Origin: Aphelenchoides besseyi
Taxonomy: Eukaryota; Nematoda; Chromadorea; Rhabditida; Aphelenchoididae
Length of the DNA: 64,000 nucleotides
Assembly (NCBI GenBank): GCA_024699855.1
Contig: JAMPIQ010000002.1
Coordinates: forward strand, 8,618,001-8,682,000
Direction: 5' to 3'
The number at the start of each line of letters is the position of its first letter. Positions within the stretch are counted from its first letter, which is position 1. The translations under genes and the position numbers were made by a program. A model generated the notes under the pieces. The model was not told the origin of the DNA. It was given only the letters and a program-made list of their open reading frames with translations, and made no database searches. Below are positions 1 to 12,714 of the stretch, piece after piece.

Positions 1-236
1 ACGACGATTTGCTTGCTGAATTGGAGAAACTTGAAGAGGTTTGTTCTTTTTTCGACCTTAAGTTAGTTTGTCTGTTTTAGGAGAGCCTCGAGAAAGAGCT
101 TCTCAACGTCGGACCAACTCCACTCGATACGGGAAAACTTCCGTCAGTTCCAACAACCGAACTTCCAAGCAAATCGAAATCAAAAACCAAAGAAGAAGAC
201 GAATTGGGTGAATTGGCCGCATGGGCTGAATTCTAA
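1..236 (+). CDS. ESCRT-III subunit CHMP4/VPS32 (Snf7), C-terminal part
   Basis: This is the last part of a gene that enters from the left edge. Two exons (about 1-38 and 81-236) are split by a 42-base intron with a TTTTAG acceptor. The product reads DDLLAELEKLEE, then a linker with LPSVPTTELPSK, an acidic KEEDELGELAAWAEF end and a stop. That order (acidic helix DELMAELEELE, LPxVPxxxLP, short amphipathic acidic C-terminus ending in a Trp-Ala motif) is characteristic of CHMP4 proteins, where the final helix binds the Bro1 domain of ALIX. CHMP4 polymerises on membranes for endosomal sorting, cytokinesis and membrane repair. Only the regulatory tail is seen here; the helical core lies outside the window. 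A CHMP4 call rather than another CHMP rests on these tail motifs. Confidence 0.85.
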
Positions 237-350
237 AGACTTTCTTGTAAATTCTTTTCTGGCCAATGAAGTTTCTATCGTACATGAAAACCATCCCAAA
301 AGTTCTTTTGATTGTAAAATTCAAAAAGTAAAAATGTGAACACTTTGGCT

Positions 351-816
351 CTTTCCTATTTAATTCCTCCATCCGACCGCTCGCTAAAATTTTTTTCGCA
401 TTCTAATTTGCTCGCGTTTAATTTTTTGTTGGTCGTAAGCGTTGGGATATTCATCGTTCAGTCATCGATTCGTATCCATTTGAATTTATGTGGCGCTCTC
501 GGCATACTGATCAAGACCCGTTTGAGGCAATTATTTGGGATATTGCGAGTTTAAATCCGTCAGAATAGAAGATTTAATGAATACGGTTCTTTTAACAAAC
601 CAAAAAATTCCCAACAAGCGATCCGCTACCGCGACTTGTGTCACATTTCCGCTAAACTAAGGACAACCCACGCGAAACACGCGGTTTGTCTCCGCCGGAG
701 GTTTGGCGTTGGCGCGCAGCCGCTTGCAAGTTGCACTTGTGCCGTGGAAAAGCGTCGATTTGCAAGTCAAAAAACAATTTGAGCGAGCGGTCGGATGAAG
801 GGATTAAATAGGAAAG
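351..816. repeat. Non-autonomous element with ~35-bp terminal inverted repeats (MITE-like)
   Basis: Bases 351-385 and 782-816 are near-perfect inverted copies: one begins CTTTCCTATTTAATTCC and the other ends GGATTAAATAGGAAAG, and both share the core TCCGACCGCTCGCT. The similarity continues inward through an A/T-rich stretch. The roughly 395-base interior has no coding capacity and is richer in G+C near 690-720. The layout fits a miniature inverted-repeat transposable element. I could not identify a convincing target-site duplication, so the exact termini and superfamily stay open. It fills most of the interval between the CHMP4 gene and the SAC3-domain gene. Confidence 0.6.
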
Positions 817-1094
817 ATCCACAACTTTTGTGTTCGTTTAGTTGTTTGTTTCTGTTTTAGTAACGGTCGTTTACGCACTTCTCACCTCTCGGATGGTTTC
901 TCTAACGCCTGTCCCCATTTTTATCCATAAATTTGTATATTCGAGAGTTCAAACATGTGATTAGTGTTTCTAATTTATACCCATAAATCGCGTCTATTCG
1001 GAGAATTGAGAGCGAGATTCGAAAGAAATAATTCTTGTTTATAACAATACTATTATTTCACTAACAATTTGTACAAGTAAAATATTGCAGTTCA

Positions 1095-2243
1095 ATGGCG
1101 ACGATCGTCGGATTGTGTGAGGATAAGTGTCCGCAAAAGGAACGCGAGTTTCGCATCAAAAATCATTTGTTGCATCCACTCGAATCACGTGATCCTTTTA
1201 GTGCACTTCCATCTTTCAAACGTCTTGTGATTCCGGAGCGTGTTTGCAAATCGTATAGTCGACCAGCAGCAAATCAAAACATTAGCCCCAACGATGTGCG
1301 AACTCTTGGCGCATTGCAGAAGACCTCCGACTACTTGAGAGCTGTAGAAAAGGAGTTTCGCTTAGCAACACAATGGCCATTAGTTTATCAGTTCTTGATC
1401 GATCGTTATCGAGCTGTTCGTGCAGATATCCGCATTCAACAACTGAATGATCCACTGACAGCGCAGATTCTGGAATCGATGATTTGCTTTTATGTTCGCG
1501 CAATTTTACGGTTAGTTTCATGCCTTCAATCCCGCTTATTTGGTTTTAGATGTGAGAAGGTACGTAGTCCAAATTACGATTCGACCTTACATCGACGAGA
1601 ACTGGAGGACTGTTTCGGTTGTTGGATTGTGCAGAAGGAAAAATCTGAAGAGGTAAGCGAAAAGTTTCATGTCACTTATTTTAGTTCAGATCAGAATTCT
1701 ACATCTTCTTTACTCCGCTCATCAACCCGACATTTTCAACTACTTGAGCTGTGAACGAGACTTCTTTCGACCACGTATCTTCGCCACTTTACGGCGACTT
1801 TTCACGGCGATTGTTGATGAAAACTTTGTTGCATTCTTTCGGGTTTTCTCTGAACTTGAAACTCCATTACAAAAGTAAGTAATCGAAATTTGTTTGCTGA
1901 GGATTTCAAACTTTTAGAACGATCTTAACTCCTATTGTTTCTCAAATGCGATTGAACGCTTTGAACACCTTGATGGCAAGTAGTCGTAGTCCAAATTGCA
2001 CGTTTCCAATTGCCGTTCTACAACGATGGTTGGGATTTTACGATGAACACGCGTTGCGGGAATGTTTAAACGAATTTGCTGAATTTGTAATTTAACTTTC
2101 ATTTGCTTTTTTACCTTATGTTTCAGTCCCTGTTAGAGGACGAGAAAGTGAAATTTCACGGCGCAAAGTTGAACCAAATTGGTACCAATTCACTCGGCTA
2201 TTCGTGGTATACATACGTCGGATCTCAGAATGTCTTTCAATAG
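1095..2243 (+). CDS. SAC3/GANP-domain protein, SAC3D1-like
   Basis: Five exons (about 1095-1510, 1550-1652, 1690-1874, 1918-2086, 2127-2243) join in frame with short introns. The N-terminus GLCEDKCPQKERE and the following KSYSRPAAN segment match the opening of SAC3/GANP domains (G-x-C-x-D-M/K-C-P-x-x-E, then K-x-Y-x-R-x-A-A). Later exons give STLHRRELEDCF and an IFNYLSCERD-type segment in the domain's helical order. SAC3 proteins act in mRNA export (TREX-2) or, for SAC3D1/SHD1, at centrosomes and spindles. At about 315 residues this is a short, domain-only member, which fits SAC3D1 better than GANP. The third exon needs the acceptor at 1688-1689; using 1684 would cause an early stop. The next gene starts 240 bases downstream on the same strand. 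Confidence 0.75.
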
Positions 2244-2485
2244 AAACGAACTCATTAACTTTTACGTGTCACTTTAACCCTGATATTTTATCTGAAAACC
2301 AATGGTAATATAATAAACAATTCTCCAGCTAACAATGAAGTCCTGTGACGGAGCTACTCGACCGTAAGGAACGGACCGCAAAAAAGTGATGTCAATGAGA
2401 ACTCATTGTAATGACCAATCGGTTGCCATAACAACCAGACATTCGCTGTGAACCTTCTTGAATGACCATTAAGTAAAATTGAAGG

Positions 2486-5400
2486 ATGGAAGCAGAACTG
2501 TTCTCGTTATTTGATGTTCAAAATTTGAAAAAAGTATTCGAAGATGAAGATCCCGATTATTGTTCGTTGAAAACCAACTTTGCTCGTTTCTTGTCCGCCT
2601 ATTTCGCCAATTTACCGTTGGTTTGCGCGAGAGAACCGGACACTCGGTTGCCGAGTTTGTTTCTTCTCTCCAATTTGGAAGGTAAGAGAACTCAAATTTT
2701 GTTTTGAATTAATTTTAGTCAACGAATCTTCAACTTTTCGGCTGATTGCTCGACACAAGGTCGCTGCCAATTTGCGGGCTTCTTACACACCTCAATTGGC
2801 TGTTCGACTTCTCGTGAATTGCGATCTATGGCTTGAAGTTTGTCTTTTTGTTGATCACTTCAATGATCTTCGCAGCGCACTGATTGTACGACATTTGGTG
2901 GACTTGAATTGCGGGTACGCAGAAACTGCTGTTGTGGCACCTATAAACTTCTGAATTGTAGGCTGACACTTGTGGACATTTATTGTTCAAACTTTTTTGT
3001 TAATGAGGTTGTGGAACACATTTTGGATATTGAAGGCGTTCAATATTCGGCTTCCGATTTGAGCGCTGTTGTTGATGCGTGCACTGAACTGGCAGTTCTT
3101 TTCGACTATAACCTTGTTGATGACTTCATTGAACGAATAGTACAAAAAATTGAAGACCTTTCCAGCGCTTTGATTTTCATGGTACCTGAAATTGTTGCAG
3201 TAAGTTTATTCCAATTGATAAACTTCATCGTATTCAGCTGCCACGCTCGCTAATCTATGAATCCACATCAGAAAGCTCAATCGATTTCAACAATGTGCCA
3301 TCTGAATTGTTTTCTGAGTATTATTGTTGGGAGAAAATTCGAAAGTTGCTGAACTTGTACGTCGCCTTACTACTACGCACTAATCGTCTAGAAACGTTGG
3401 TTGTTCAAATCACTGTGTGGCTTTGTCGTTTGAATGTTTCCGTAGAGGTAATAGGCATTTAGTATAATTGCAATCATTTAACCTTAGAATGAAGTGCCGT
3501 TGATGATCGAAGCCGAGTTGCCGTCACTTGACGCAAATTTGTTCTCCGGATTTCAACGAGTCCTGTTGGTTGTTTTGCGCTTAACAGAACGTGATGTTCT
3601 GAGTTTGTCAACACGACAAAATCAATCAACGGTCAGTGGTTTTAGTCGATGATTGGAAGAAGTTGATTTTGTAGGAGCTAATTGCTCAGATGCAAGAGAG
3701 ATACGATCGATTATGTTCAAAATCAGATGAAACTTTCGAACAACCTCTTGTGCGATGGGCCGAAACTGCGGATCAACGCGATTTCGACTGTGCACTCCGG
3801 TTCTTTCGTTCTGTTCAAAAAGGTTATGGCACAAAAGAAAAGTAAAGTCGTTTAATGCTTCGATAGTAATATTGTTCATTCAGACATTTGCCGTTTTTAT
3901 CTCGGGATTCATTAGAACGATGGCAAGTGGCTTTCAATGCGCAAAGCAATGCAGCAACTTTCCCAAAACACGACGAAGCAGTTGTTCACGTCAACAACAA
4001 ACTAAAGGTCTGAAATACAGATAGTTAACGTGAAATAGAAGCAAACCTTCAGGTCAATCAATTGGAATTCGGTCGTTTACAATTTTTATCGACAGTTCTC
4101 ACACCGTTAAATATCACTGATCCATCACTCGTTCAAATCGCCTTGCGATTACAACCGACCGATTTCTGCTCTCTTGTCACTGAACCATCAACGAGCATAA
4201 GGCTAGAAGATGATGCGAAACCTGAAACCGTAAATTCTATTCCATTAACGGAATTCGCAACGACAAACGACGAACTTAGAGATCGTATTAGAGCGAGTAT
4301 TCGTCGACTGGGCCGCCAAACTTTGGCAACTCGAGCTGCTGATGCACGCAAATTACCCGCACTTCTCGATTCGTTTAATCGCCGCTTATCACCAACTGAA
4401 CATGCTCAAGATATTGGGCACTTGCAAAAAATACGGCAGTTAACTATGCCTTCAACAACTCTACCTACTCGAAGTCTGACGGCCCGTGAATTGACAACAA
4501 AAACACGGCAAGTGCAAATTCGTAACACCACAGCGCAAACCGAAACGCTCCCAGCTCCTGTAGAATCAACAAACTTGTCTGATGAACTTCGAATGATCAG
4601 TGCTCGACTTGCAAATCTGCGGGAACGTTGGTCGACACCAGAAAATTGGGCCAATCGTCAACAACCAACTATTCCAGTGAAAACAGTTCAAAATTCAAGT
4701 GATGATTCAATCAAAGAACAATCACTTCGTCCACAACATCAGAAGAAACAGAAACGTCGAAAACGGAGAGATCGACATCGTGCATCAGCTCAACCGACAC
4801 CGCCACTTTCAAGCAGCAGTTGTGATCGCGCGGACTCGGCGATAAGCCGATTTCAAGAAACACGAAAGCTTCTCGGTCTGTCAAATGAACAAAAAGCTTC
4901 GCCTTCAGATCAATGGCCATTCGATTTTGGAGAAAGATCGTTGGCTGACGAACGTGTAATACATTCAGTCAAATCTCAGAACGACAAAACAGAAGAGTCA
5001 GTTGGCGCTAAAAAGCATTCTATAGAAAAGAAAGAAGCATCCTTGGATTATGTTCCTGCTCCCATTCCAACACCACTCACACCGGAGAGCATCGGTCGAT
5101 TGAATTTGGCGCAATTGACTGACGACGAAGAACGAGACTCCAAACTCAATTGGTCTGAAGTGGAAGTCTACGAAAGATCGTCTCACGTCCCAAATGAGAC
5201 CAATAGTGTTACCAAAACAAAACGAATACCAAAAACTCAGAAACCGAAAAAGTCTGAGATCTCCAAACAGTCGAATGAACATCGTTTTCCTGAATGGTTA
5301 CGTTTAGTACCGAGAGAAGATCGAACCTCAAGTTCTCGGCTTCTAAAAGTTGACTTTAATGCCGGTTTGTTATCATTCAATTAAACGTTAGACGATATGG

Positions 5401-5583
5401 CATTTAGCTCGTCGTGAAACCTTAACAGCGAGACAAACGATCTTCATTGACAAGAACACTAATGTGCTCGATAGTGGCGTTGTTGTTGAGACTCCACGAA
5501 ATGGAATTGCTGGTTTAAGTTTTCCAATGTCACCGGAGTCTGTCAGACGTTTGATTGCTCTTTGCGACGAACAAAACCTGTGA
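2486..5583 (+). CDS. Large multi-exon protein of unknown function with a charged, basic C-terminal region
   Basis: Starts at ATG 2486 and runs through at least eight exons, the longest about 4053-5348. The N-terminal half is globular and helix-rich, with leucine-rich helical segments such as YTPQLAVRLLVNCDLWLEV. The C-terminal half is low-complexity and charged, with a strongly basic QKKQKRRKRRDRHR stretch that could be a nuclear-localisation or nucleic-acid-binding segment. A last short intron (5349-5391, phase 0) is needed: reading through gives a stop at 5382, whereas splicing continues the frame to TGA at 5581 and adds a conserved-looking exon (TIWHLARRETL). I do not recognise the family. 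A ciliary scaffold such as CPLANE1 crossed my mind because of the WLEV/DLRSALI helices, but I cannot support it. Confidence 0.6.
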
Positions 5584-5721
5584 TCTATGAGAATAGAATC
5601 TGTAGAAGAGTTGTTCACTTTGTTTACCGTTGCGTTAATTCGTTAGTCAGAATTAAGCGTTTGTCCAGAAATTTGAAAGCTAATAAAACTTTTTAAATAT
5701 TTATTAGTAACAACAAACATA

Positions 5722-7168
5722 TTATTGAATTTCACTGTCCTGTTGACTTTCTTCAACGTACGGAAACACGCGAATTGCTCCCTCGGCACAGGCTGTCAGG
5801 ATAACAAGTTGATTGAAAAGATGAGCGATTGAGAAATCAAAGATCTCATGGCCACCTCCGGATTTAAACTGAAAAATCTTAGTTCACATATTAACCATAA
5901 AGTCTTACGAAAACTGGTTCTCCACTTTTTGCATCCCATCCACGCAAACCGCCATCAATACACGCAGTGATTATCCGAAGGTTGTCTGATCCGACCAACA
6001 ACCATTGACATTTGACGACAGCCATCTCGTCGTGTGTGCACTCATGTCGAGGTTTGCCGGATTCAAAATCGAAGATCGTCAACAACCCATTCGCTGTTCC
6101 AACTGCCAACCACGGAAATTGCTCGGGAGCAAACTTTACGGTTTCCACCGAAAACTCGTCTTCTTTGTTTTTGTCCGATGTCTGAAAAGATATATCGGTT
6201 TGCAAACTGAACTGTTAAACGTACGTTATTTGTGAGTTTTACTATCACACTCATGTTTGACGTGTTGATCAATGCAGTTTGTCCATTGTCTATACCAACG
6301 GCAGCGACAGACAATTTTGAATGTACGTCCATAGAACGACACGGCGACTGCAAACTCACGTCTCGATGGCTGCCGTCTTTCAACTCCCACATGCAAACCC
6401 GTCCATCGTCATAACCGCACAGTAAATTTTTCCCATCCGGCAACAAATTACCAATTGTACATGCAGCACTTGTGTTTGTTAAAAAGACCTGAAGACACAA
6501 ACAAATTGAAATCAAGAACTCAAAACTCACTTTACTTCTTTCGACCTGCGTTTTACCCAACAGAAACATGAAAACGCTGCCGTCTGATGCACCGGCAAAC
6601 AGAATGTTACACGATGGATGCCACACTGTCCACTCCAAATCGTTACATTCATTGATCTAAACAAAAACATCAATCTTGCTAACGAAGTTTCTCACCTCAA
6701 ACAAAGTAGATCGGCTTTTCGTTTCATGAATGAAAATTCGACCAGACATATCGGCAGTAGCAAAAAGTGAATCGTCGTGATTGAAATTCACTTCAATAAC
6801 CGAGTCCTCGTGCTGTTTGATGGCCGTTTTCTGCAGATCGCCTTTACAGACACTTCAAATGAAATTTCTAGCAACTCACCAAACGACCGAGCTCCACCAA
6901 ACTCCCACACGATCGCGGAATCGTCTTCTGCTCCAGACACCAAAAGATTGTGTTCTGATGAGAATGTTAACGAAAAGACATCTTTCTTGTGCTCATTTAA
7001 CAAGTGAGTTGAATCGTCGTTGATTGACACCATTTCATCTAGAAACAAACATAAAGAACCTTGCAATAACAAACGTTTACCGGGAGGAAATTCGTCCAAG
7101 TTCTCCGGCTCCTCTTCCTCATCTCCAATCTCCATTTCTGCATCGCCATTGTCATATTCCCTTGACAT
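5722..7168 (-). CDS. WD40-repeat protein, AAMP/Sqt1 homologue
   Basis: Several exons on the minus strand, from MSREYD at 7168 to a TAA at 5722. After an acidic N-terminus (EIGDEEEEPENL) comes a series of WD repeats: SGAEDDSAIVWEF, DLEWTVWHP, GASDGSVFMF, LPDGKNLLCGYDDGRV, and AVGTANGLLTIFDF followed by GGLRGWDAKSGEP. The EDD-A-VW repeat, the LEWxxWHP segment and the LPDGK...GYxDG repeat are hallmarks of angio-associated migratory cell protein and yeast Sqt1. Sqt1 is the dedicated chaperone of ribosomal protein uL16 (RPL10); AAMP probably acts similarly in the cytoplasm and is also linked to cell migration. The gene is tail-to-tail with the upstream plus-strand gene, with 138 bases between stop codons. 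Confidence 0.85.
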
Positions 7169-7412
7169 TTCAGAAAACAACAAATACAACTTGTGTTTTC
7201 AACAACAAAATAGGAATTAAAAACTCAACACTAAGCAAAATTTTAAGCTTCAAAACATTCCGGTTAAGAAACGTTGTTTGATTTTCTTTAAGAGACAGAA
7301 AATGTCTATCTATCAGATAACTAATAACACATGCAAATTTTGATGGTTGATAGAACACTTAAACGTCTTCATTTCTTTTTGCACTCAAAGATACGTGGTT
7401 TCTTTGTTAAAA

Positions 7413-8073
7413 ATGGGCAATTCGACCTCAGCTAACGACCGTGAAGTTGAAGATACGACAATAAAAGCACGCGAATGTGTTCGATTTGTGGTAATGACTA
7501 ACTTTGATGTTCTTTGCTCACCAGCACACTCAGTCGATTTGAGCATCGACGGCACACAAACTCTCGTGTCTTCATCATCTTTGCTTTGGACGCCAAGATC
7601 TACAAACAAACTTTACGGTTCCAACATCAATAGTGAATTATGCAGTTCGATAACTCAACAAAGTACCAATCCAATAGACTTGCACACCATCGATCAATCT
7701 GAGATGTCGACTATCAACTTTAAACCCAAACTGTCGACGAACTTCGAGAACATAGATTCGTGGAGTCGCTCAGTTCAACAAACATCGAAAATCTCGGTGG
7801 ATTTGAAATGTTAGTTTTGTTCAATTTTTATTCTGAGTCGATTTTCTTTAGCAAACGTTCCATTGATCATGTCAAACGCGAATCAAAGTTAAATCTGAAT
7901 GTAAACAATTTATTGTTCTTTTACTTTTAGATCAACATCCGGATATTTCAACCTTGACATCCCCGCAGAAACCGTTTTCTCAACGTCAAAAACCTTATCG
8001 TCGTTCACGTTGGTGTGGTTGTGTGAGTTGAAGTGGTTTCTTTATTTTGCTTTTTTGTATTTTACAGTGTTAA
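7413..8073 (+). CDS. Small Ser/Thr-rich protein with myristoylation-type N-terminus and Cys-cluster C-terminus
   Basis: Begins MGNSTSAND, a textbook N-myristoylation context (Gly2, Ser/Thr at position 6). The body is Ser/Thr/Asn-rich without a recognisable domain. I read four exons: about 7413-7810, one ending in a small exon that stops before GTTAAAT near 7887, one starting at 7931, and a last two-codon exon at 8068. With these junctions the protein ends in a basic stretch and then WCGCC; if the last intron is not removed it ends WCGCVS. Either way it has Cys residues at the tail, candidates for palmitoylation or CC-type prenylation. The family is unknown. A guanine deaminase gene follows 245 bases downstream on the same strand, which would suit an operon. 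Confidence 0.5.
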
Positions 8074-8318
8074 ATAGACGTTTGTATGATTGTTCTTAAA
8101 TAAAAATTGACGTTTTGTCGTTGAAAATGATAAGCGTTGATTTTGATTTGTACCAAAAGCCTCCCGTGTCATCTCTCGTCTCATTCGTCATTTCATTGCA
8201 ATTTTTACAACACTAATGTTTCGCTCTTTCCGTTTGTGCGCTCTTTGACCTCGTGAAACTTTCGACTTCTACCGCGTGTTCTATTTTGTTCAGTTTGATT
8301 GGTAGTTTGAATTCCAGG

Positions 8319-8880
<562 letters not shown>

Positions 8881-9270
8881 CCGACTAACAGCATTTATTT
8901 ATTGCGACAAATAAAAGCATTTGAATTGATTCAACTGTTAATTTCTCTGTACAAATAGTTAATTCCATTGATTCCAAGAAATTTTATCAGCCACTAGTTC
9001 TCTTTGTTGCTGGCTCTTCACCTAATAAGCAGTTTAAACCACACGATTAGACAGTAAAGCGATTTTCTTTGTTGTACGGAATATGTGCTACGATTATACT
9101 TATTAACATCCTGCTGTGATCAATAGAAAGAACACGTGACTTCTATCACGACTATTTCTTCTTATCGTTAGGTTGGCATTTTGCTATACGCTGATCCAGT
9201 TTCTTGATTTGCGCGCCGTTTTTGTGTTCACAAGTTTTTCAAGAGCTTATTTTAATGTATACACGTTAGT

Positions 9271-10215
9271 ATGTTTCAAAACAACGGATTTACGTTTGTG
9301 CCACCGTCCGGAGCAACTCCACGTTTTCCGTTCCCAGCACCTTTTATGCAAATGCCGTCGCAGTTCAATGCCCCCATCAATCAACAACAACCGATGGCCA
9401 CCACGTCGTCATATTCTGCGCCGCCAATCTCTTTCCCACCCAATCCGAGTTTCTTCCACAATCCGACGCAAAGCGTTTGGCCGAACGCGTCCATGTTCAC
9501 TCGACCACCGCCTTCATTCGGTAATCAACCAGTGAGTAACTTTAACTCAATTCCACAAACCTCGGGACCAACATCGATTGCTTCAGCTCCGCCGATATGG
9601 CACAATCAACAATTCAGATATCCGCCACTACCCGTTCAAGAAACTCTAATACCACAATCCGCTTTGAAGATGTGTAAGTAACGACTATAATATTCATACT
9701 CATCATTCTTTTAGGTGTGGTATTAATCCGTGATCCGAAACAATCTTCGCTCGGCACATTAACTACGGATGCCAATAGAACCTTCTTTCGCAATTGGATG
9801 TATGAAAATTTGGAAATAACGATGCGCGATGTTTTGAATTTCGTATGAGTGTTCCAATTTAACTTTGCATTTCTACTCATTTTCAGCAAGTTGTTACACG
9901 CGCCAATTATCATGCAGGATTCTTTGCAATACGTAACGAACAGAAACGTCAATCTCTGTTGAATTATTCGACCAATGGACTACCAGTTAACGGTGGTAAG
10001 GAATCGAGTTGTGTTGTTTTTACTTTCATTTTGTAGTCTACATTCGTAGTGCCGAATCGGTGATATTGGAGACAGCGTGGGCTGTTTCGATGTATCGAAA
10101 CAACGGACAGAAGCAAGCTCCAACCGACATCAACGACGCAATGAAAGCGTTGGCTATTGTCACGTCGCCAACCACCGAAATGTCACCTCAACAATTTTCC
10201 TTTCTCGGACGCTAA
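9271..10215 (+). CDS. Protein with Pro/Phe-rich disordered N-terminus and a small conserved-looking C-terminal domain; family unknown
   Basis: Exon 1 (9271-9673) encodes about 134 residues rich in Pro, Phe, Ser, Gln and Asn (for example FNAPINQQQPM, PPSFGNQPVSN), typical of a disordered interaction region. Three further exons continue in frame: CVVLIRDPKQSS to ITMRDVLNF, QVVTRANYHAGFF to GLPVNG, and VYIRSAESVILE to FLGR with a stop at 10213. All introns have GTAAG/GTATG donors and TTTAG/TTTCAG acceptors. The C-terminal part looks like a compact alpha/beta domain, but I do not recognise it. Such N-terminal composition is common in RNA-granule or nuclear proteins; that is only an analogy. Confidence 0.6.
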
Positions 10216-10650
10216 TTTTAAACATTTATAGAACGGTGTTTCTAGAATGCATATCTTTCTTTATTGCTTATCTTAATATTGCGTACTTTAAATCATGAAA
10301 ATTTGCAATACAAACGAAACTTACCTCTCATACTCGGTTAGTACTCGATCTCGTGGGTCTTAAAAACATTTGCGTATCTACGGGCTTCTTTGCTACTTGT
10401 CGTTTCGCCAAAAGTTCGCCTTTTTTGTGTTAACCGCATTCAATTCAGAAGCTGATTGATGTGATTGCTTAATGGAATGTTAACTTTTAGAGCGCATAAT
10501 AAATGCTTCTGAATGGTTTCTCATCGACTTTGCTTTTCCAAACTACTTGCATTTCTCCTACGAATAATAAACGGCTGCATAGATGACCAGATTTGTCGAT
10601 TCTATGGGTTCGACATCCAACTATTACTTTGAACAAACAGTGACCATTTT

Positions 10651-11670
10651 ACTCTTCGCGTTTTCAAATGTTGCGTCCTCCTCGACAATCCAATCGCGAT
10701 TGAAACTGCGTCTACAAGAGTCTGGAAAAGGATGAACTTGGAGCCGTTTCGGATTTTTTGATTCGCTTTCCAGCGCAACAAACAATCGCAGAACGGTAAA
10801 CTGACTTTTTCTCTCGATTTTGCTTCTGCCCGATTTGGATTCTATTGAACGCTACGCCAATGTTGCTTTGTGGCATATGGTAAAATCATCTAGAAAACTT
10901 TAATAACAACCAAATTTAGTTGATCTCACTGTTGAACTCTTTCGGCGGATTCACTTCATTGCTCGTTATTTCTTCCGTACAAACCACCTACGAAAACTGT
11001 TCCGAATCGGTTTGTATATTACAATAGAACGAGATTATCGTAATTGTTTAGATCGAGAAACATTTTCGAGAAGACAAAACCATTGAGATTAAACCACCGA
11101 ACAAAACAACACGTCGTTCTTAGTTCCGTCAAATTGCTGTGGACGACGCGATGAAGTTGCCGAACATAGTCGACGTTGACGGTCTTCCTGTTCCACCGAA
11201 AGCAAACCCTCTACTCAAACTCGCAAGTTGAGCAAAACTCGACTTCACCATTTGGAGCAATCATACGACGAATTCAAGGAGGAATTGGAAAAACAGCGAA
11301 TCTCATTGAAGAGGCAAAATCAACGATGATAAAAAGCCGAATGAAGATCTCGCGGTATCAATGTGATCATTTCAACGGCGTGAAGACGCACAATCAATGG
11401 ACGCAAAATCTCACCGCCAAATCAGCTGAATTGCTAATCAAAGTTGGCCATCGTAAACTCGAAGACATAGTCGAAAACGTATGTAGATAATGAAAAACTG
11501 TAAGCAACATCATTTTAGTGTGTAAACCGCACGACCGATTGGTCACTACAGCGTCTGGAATCATTGGGTGTTCGAATCGTTCAGGAAATTCAACAATATT
11601 CTGATACGTTCACTCGTAGCGAACTGCCAGAAAACCTTCTGCAAATCGTCCAGAAAAACGCTCGTCTTTA
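10651..11670 (+). pseudogene. Candidate broken gene: coding-like segments in shifting frames
   Basis: Coding-like segments follow each other in changing frames: a hydrophobic TILLFAFSNVASSS start, then DELGAVSDFLIRFP, KLTFSLDFASARF and LPDLDSIERYANVALWHM, then exon-like pieces LISLLNSFGGFTSLL and IEKHFREDKTIEI with good splice signals near 10877 and 11051. A TAG at about 11121 is followed in the same frame by FRQIAVDDAMKLPNIVDVD and PVPPKANPLLKLA, after which another frame shift leads into the most continuous part (VEQNSTSPFGAII to a splice at about 11477, then CVNRTTDWSLQRLES to TAA at 11668-11670). This could be a decaying gene, two adjacent genes, or a gene damaged by sequencing indels. 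No family is recognised. Confidence 0.4.
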
Positions 11671-12714
11671 AATTTGCACTCGAAACTTTCTCATTCTTAA
11701 ATAATATCTCAATATTTCGTCTTTCCTAGTCCATTTTTGTTTATTGAGATTAAACTTATTGCACGTACATTTGTTGACTTTTGGACGAGAACGTAGACAT
11801 TTGTTTAGTTTGATTGGTCGCCGCAGTCTAGAAGTGGAACATGCTACTTTTTCATGTATCCAACGAAATTTGAACAACGATTATGTTCAATTTGCGACGA
11901 AGCAATGCATTTAGTGTTTGAACAGCCTAACTTATAATTTTATGCGAACAAATTAGTGTATCCAAATGCTGATGCATTTGTCTACATGTCGTTGTGTTCA
12001 AGTTTCGTTCAAAGTTTTGCGGTTTCCAAGCTACGACTTAAGAAATGCGTAATTTGACGTCTTTTTGGACACGTGACCAAAGTTTATGGACATAAAACCC
12101 TCTTCCGTAAGTGTTCTTGTTTACCCAAACGATTGATTGCGGAGTGATAAGAACCGTGAAAGCAGAAATTTACGGATTATGTCGATTAAAAAGTCGTCGA
12201 AAACTTTTCTTTTTTAGGATAATTGTTAATGCTTTTACGACGACTTTTATGATTAGAAAACAAGGCCCGAAAAACACGTTCTATTGAATCAAACAGATCG
12301 TCCGCTACTGCTGTTTGTGTCAAACTGGGCAGTCGGTTCGCTGCTTTTGTAACAAATCGGAAAAAGAGAAGCCGCAGAAATCAATTGTTGTTGAGCGATT
12401 GTACGTGCGGTTTTGATCCACCCGATTGCCACGTTTTAACTCGTGAACTTGTCGTGTTGTTGACCTACGTATCATGGATTCCACTTAATAGATTCCATTT
12501 GCAAGCACATACTCATCAACAAGACGACGTGTAAGGCTTCGCCAGCACATGATTTTTCCTGGAAAAAACGTGAATCAAAGTTTTTAAACGTGGCCATCTC
12601 TATTGTTTAAACGTGGGTTATTCGAGGAGAATCAGTTAATCCTTGATAATGATATGCCGAAGGCATTATCCCATCCTTATAGTAAGTCGATTAGTGTAAT
12701 ACGCAAACAGCTAA
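11671..12714. other. Intergenic, no gene seen
   Basis: About 1 kb without a sustained open frame or splice-linked exons. The stretch near 12290-12345 is slightly richer in G+C and loosely resembles the interior of the element at 351-816, but not enough to call a second copy. The last few hundred bases probably hold the promoter of the DUF229 gene. Confidence 0.4.

Noticed and set aside
12285..12400. Possible second copy of the element at 351-816
   Set aside because: Only a loose similarity to the interior, with no terminal inverted repeats found.
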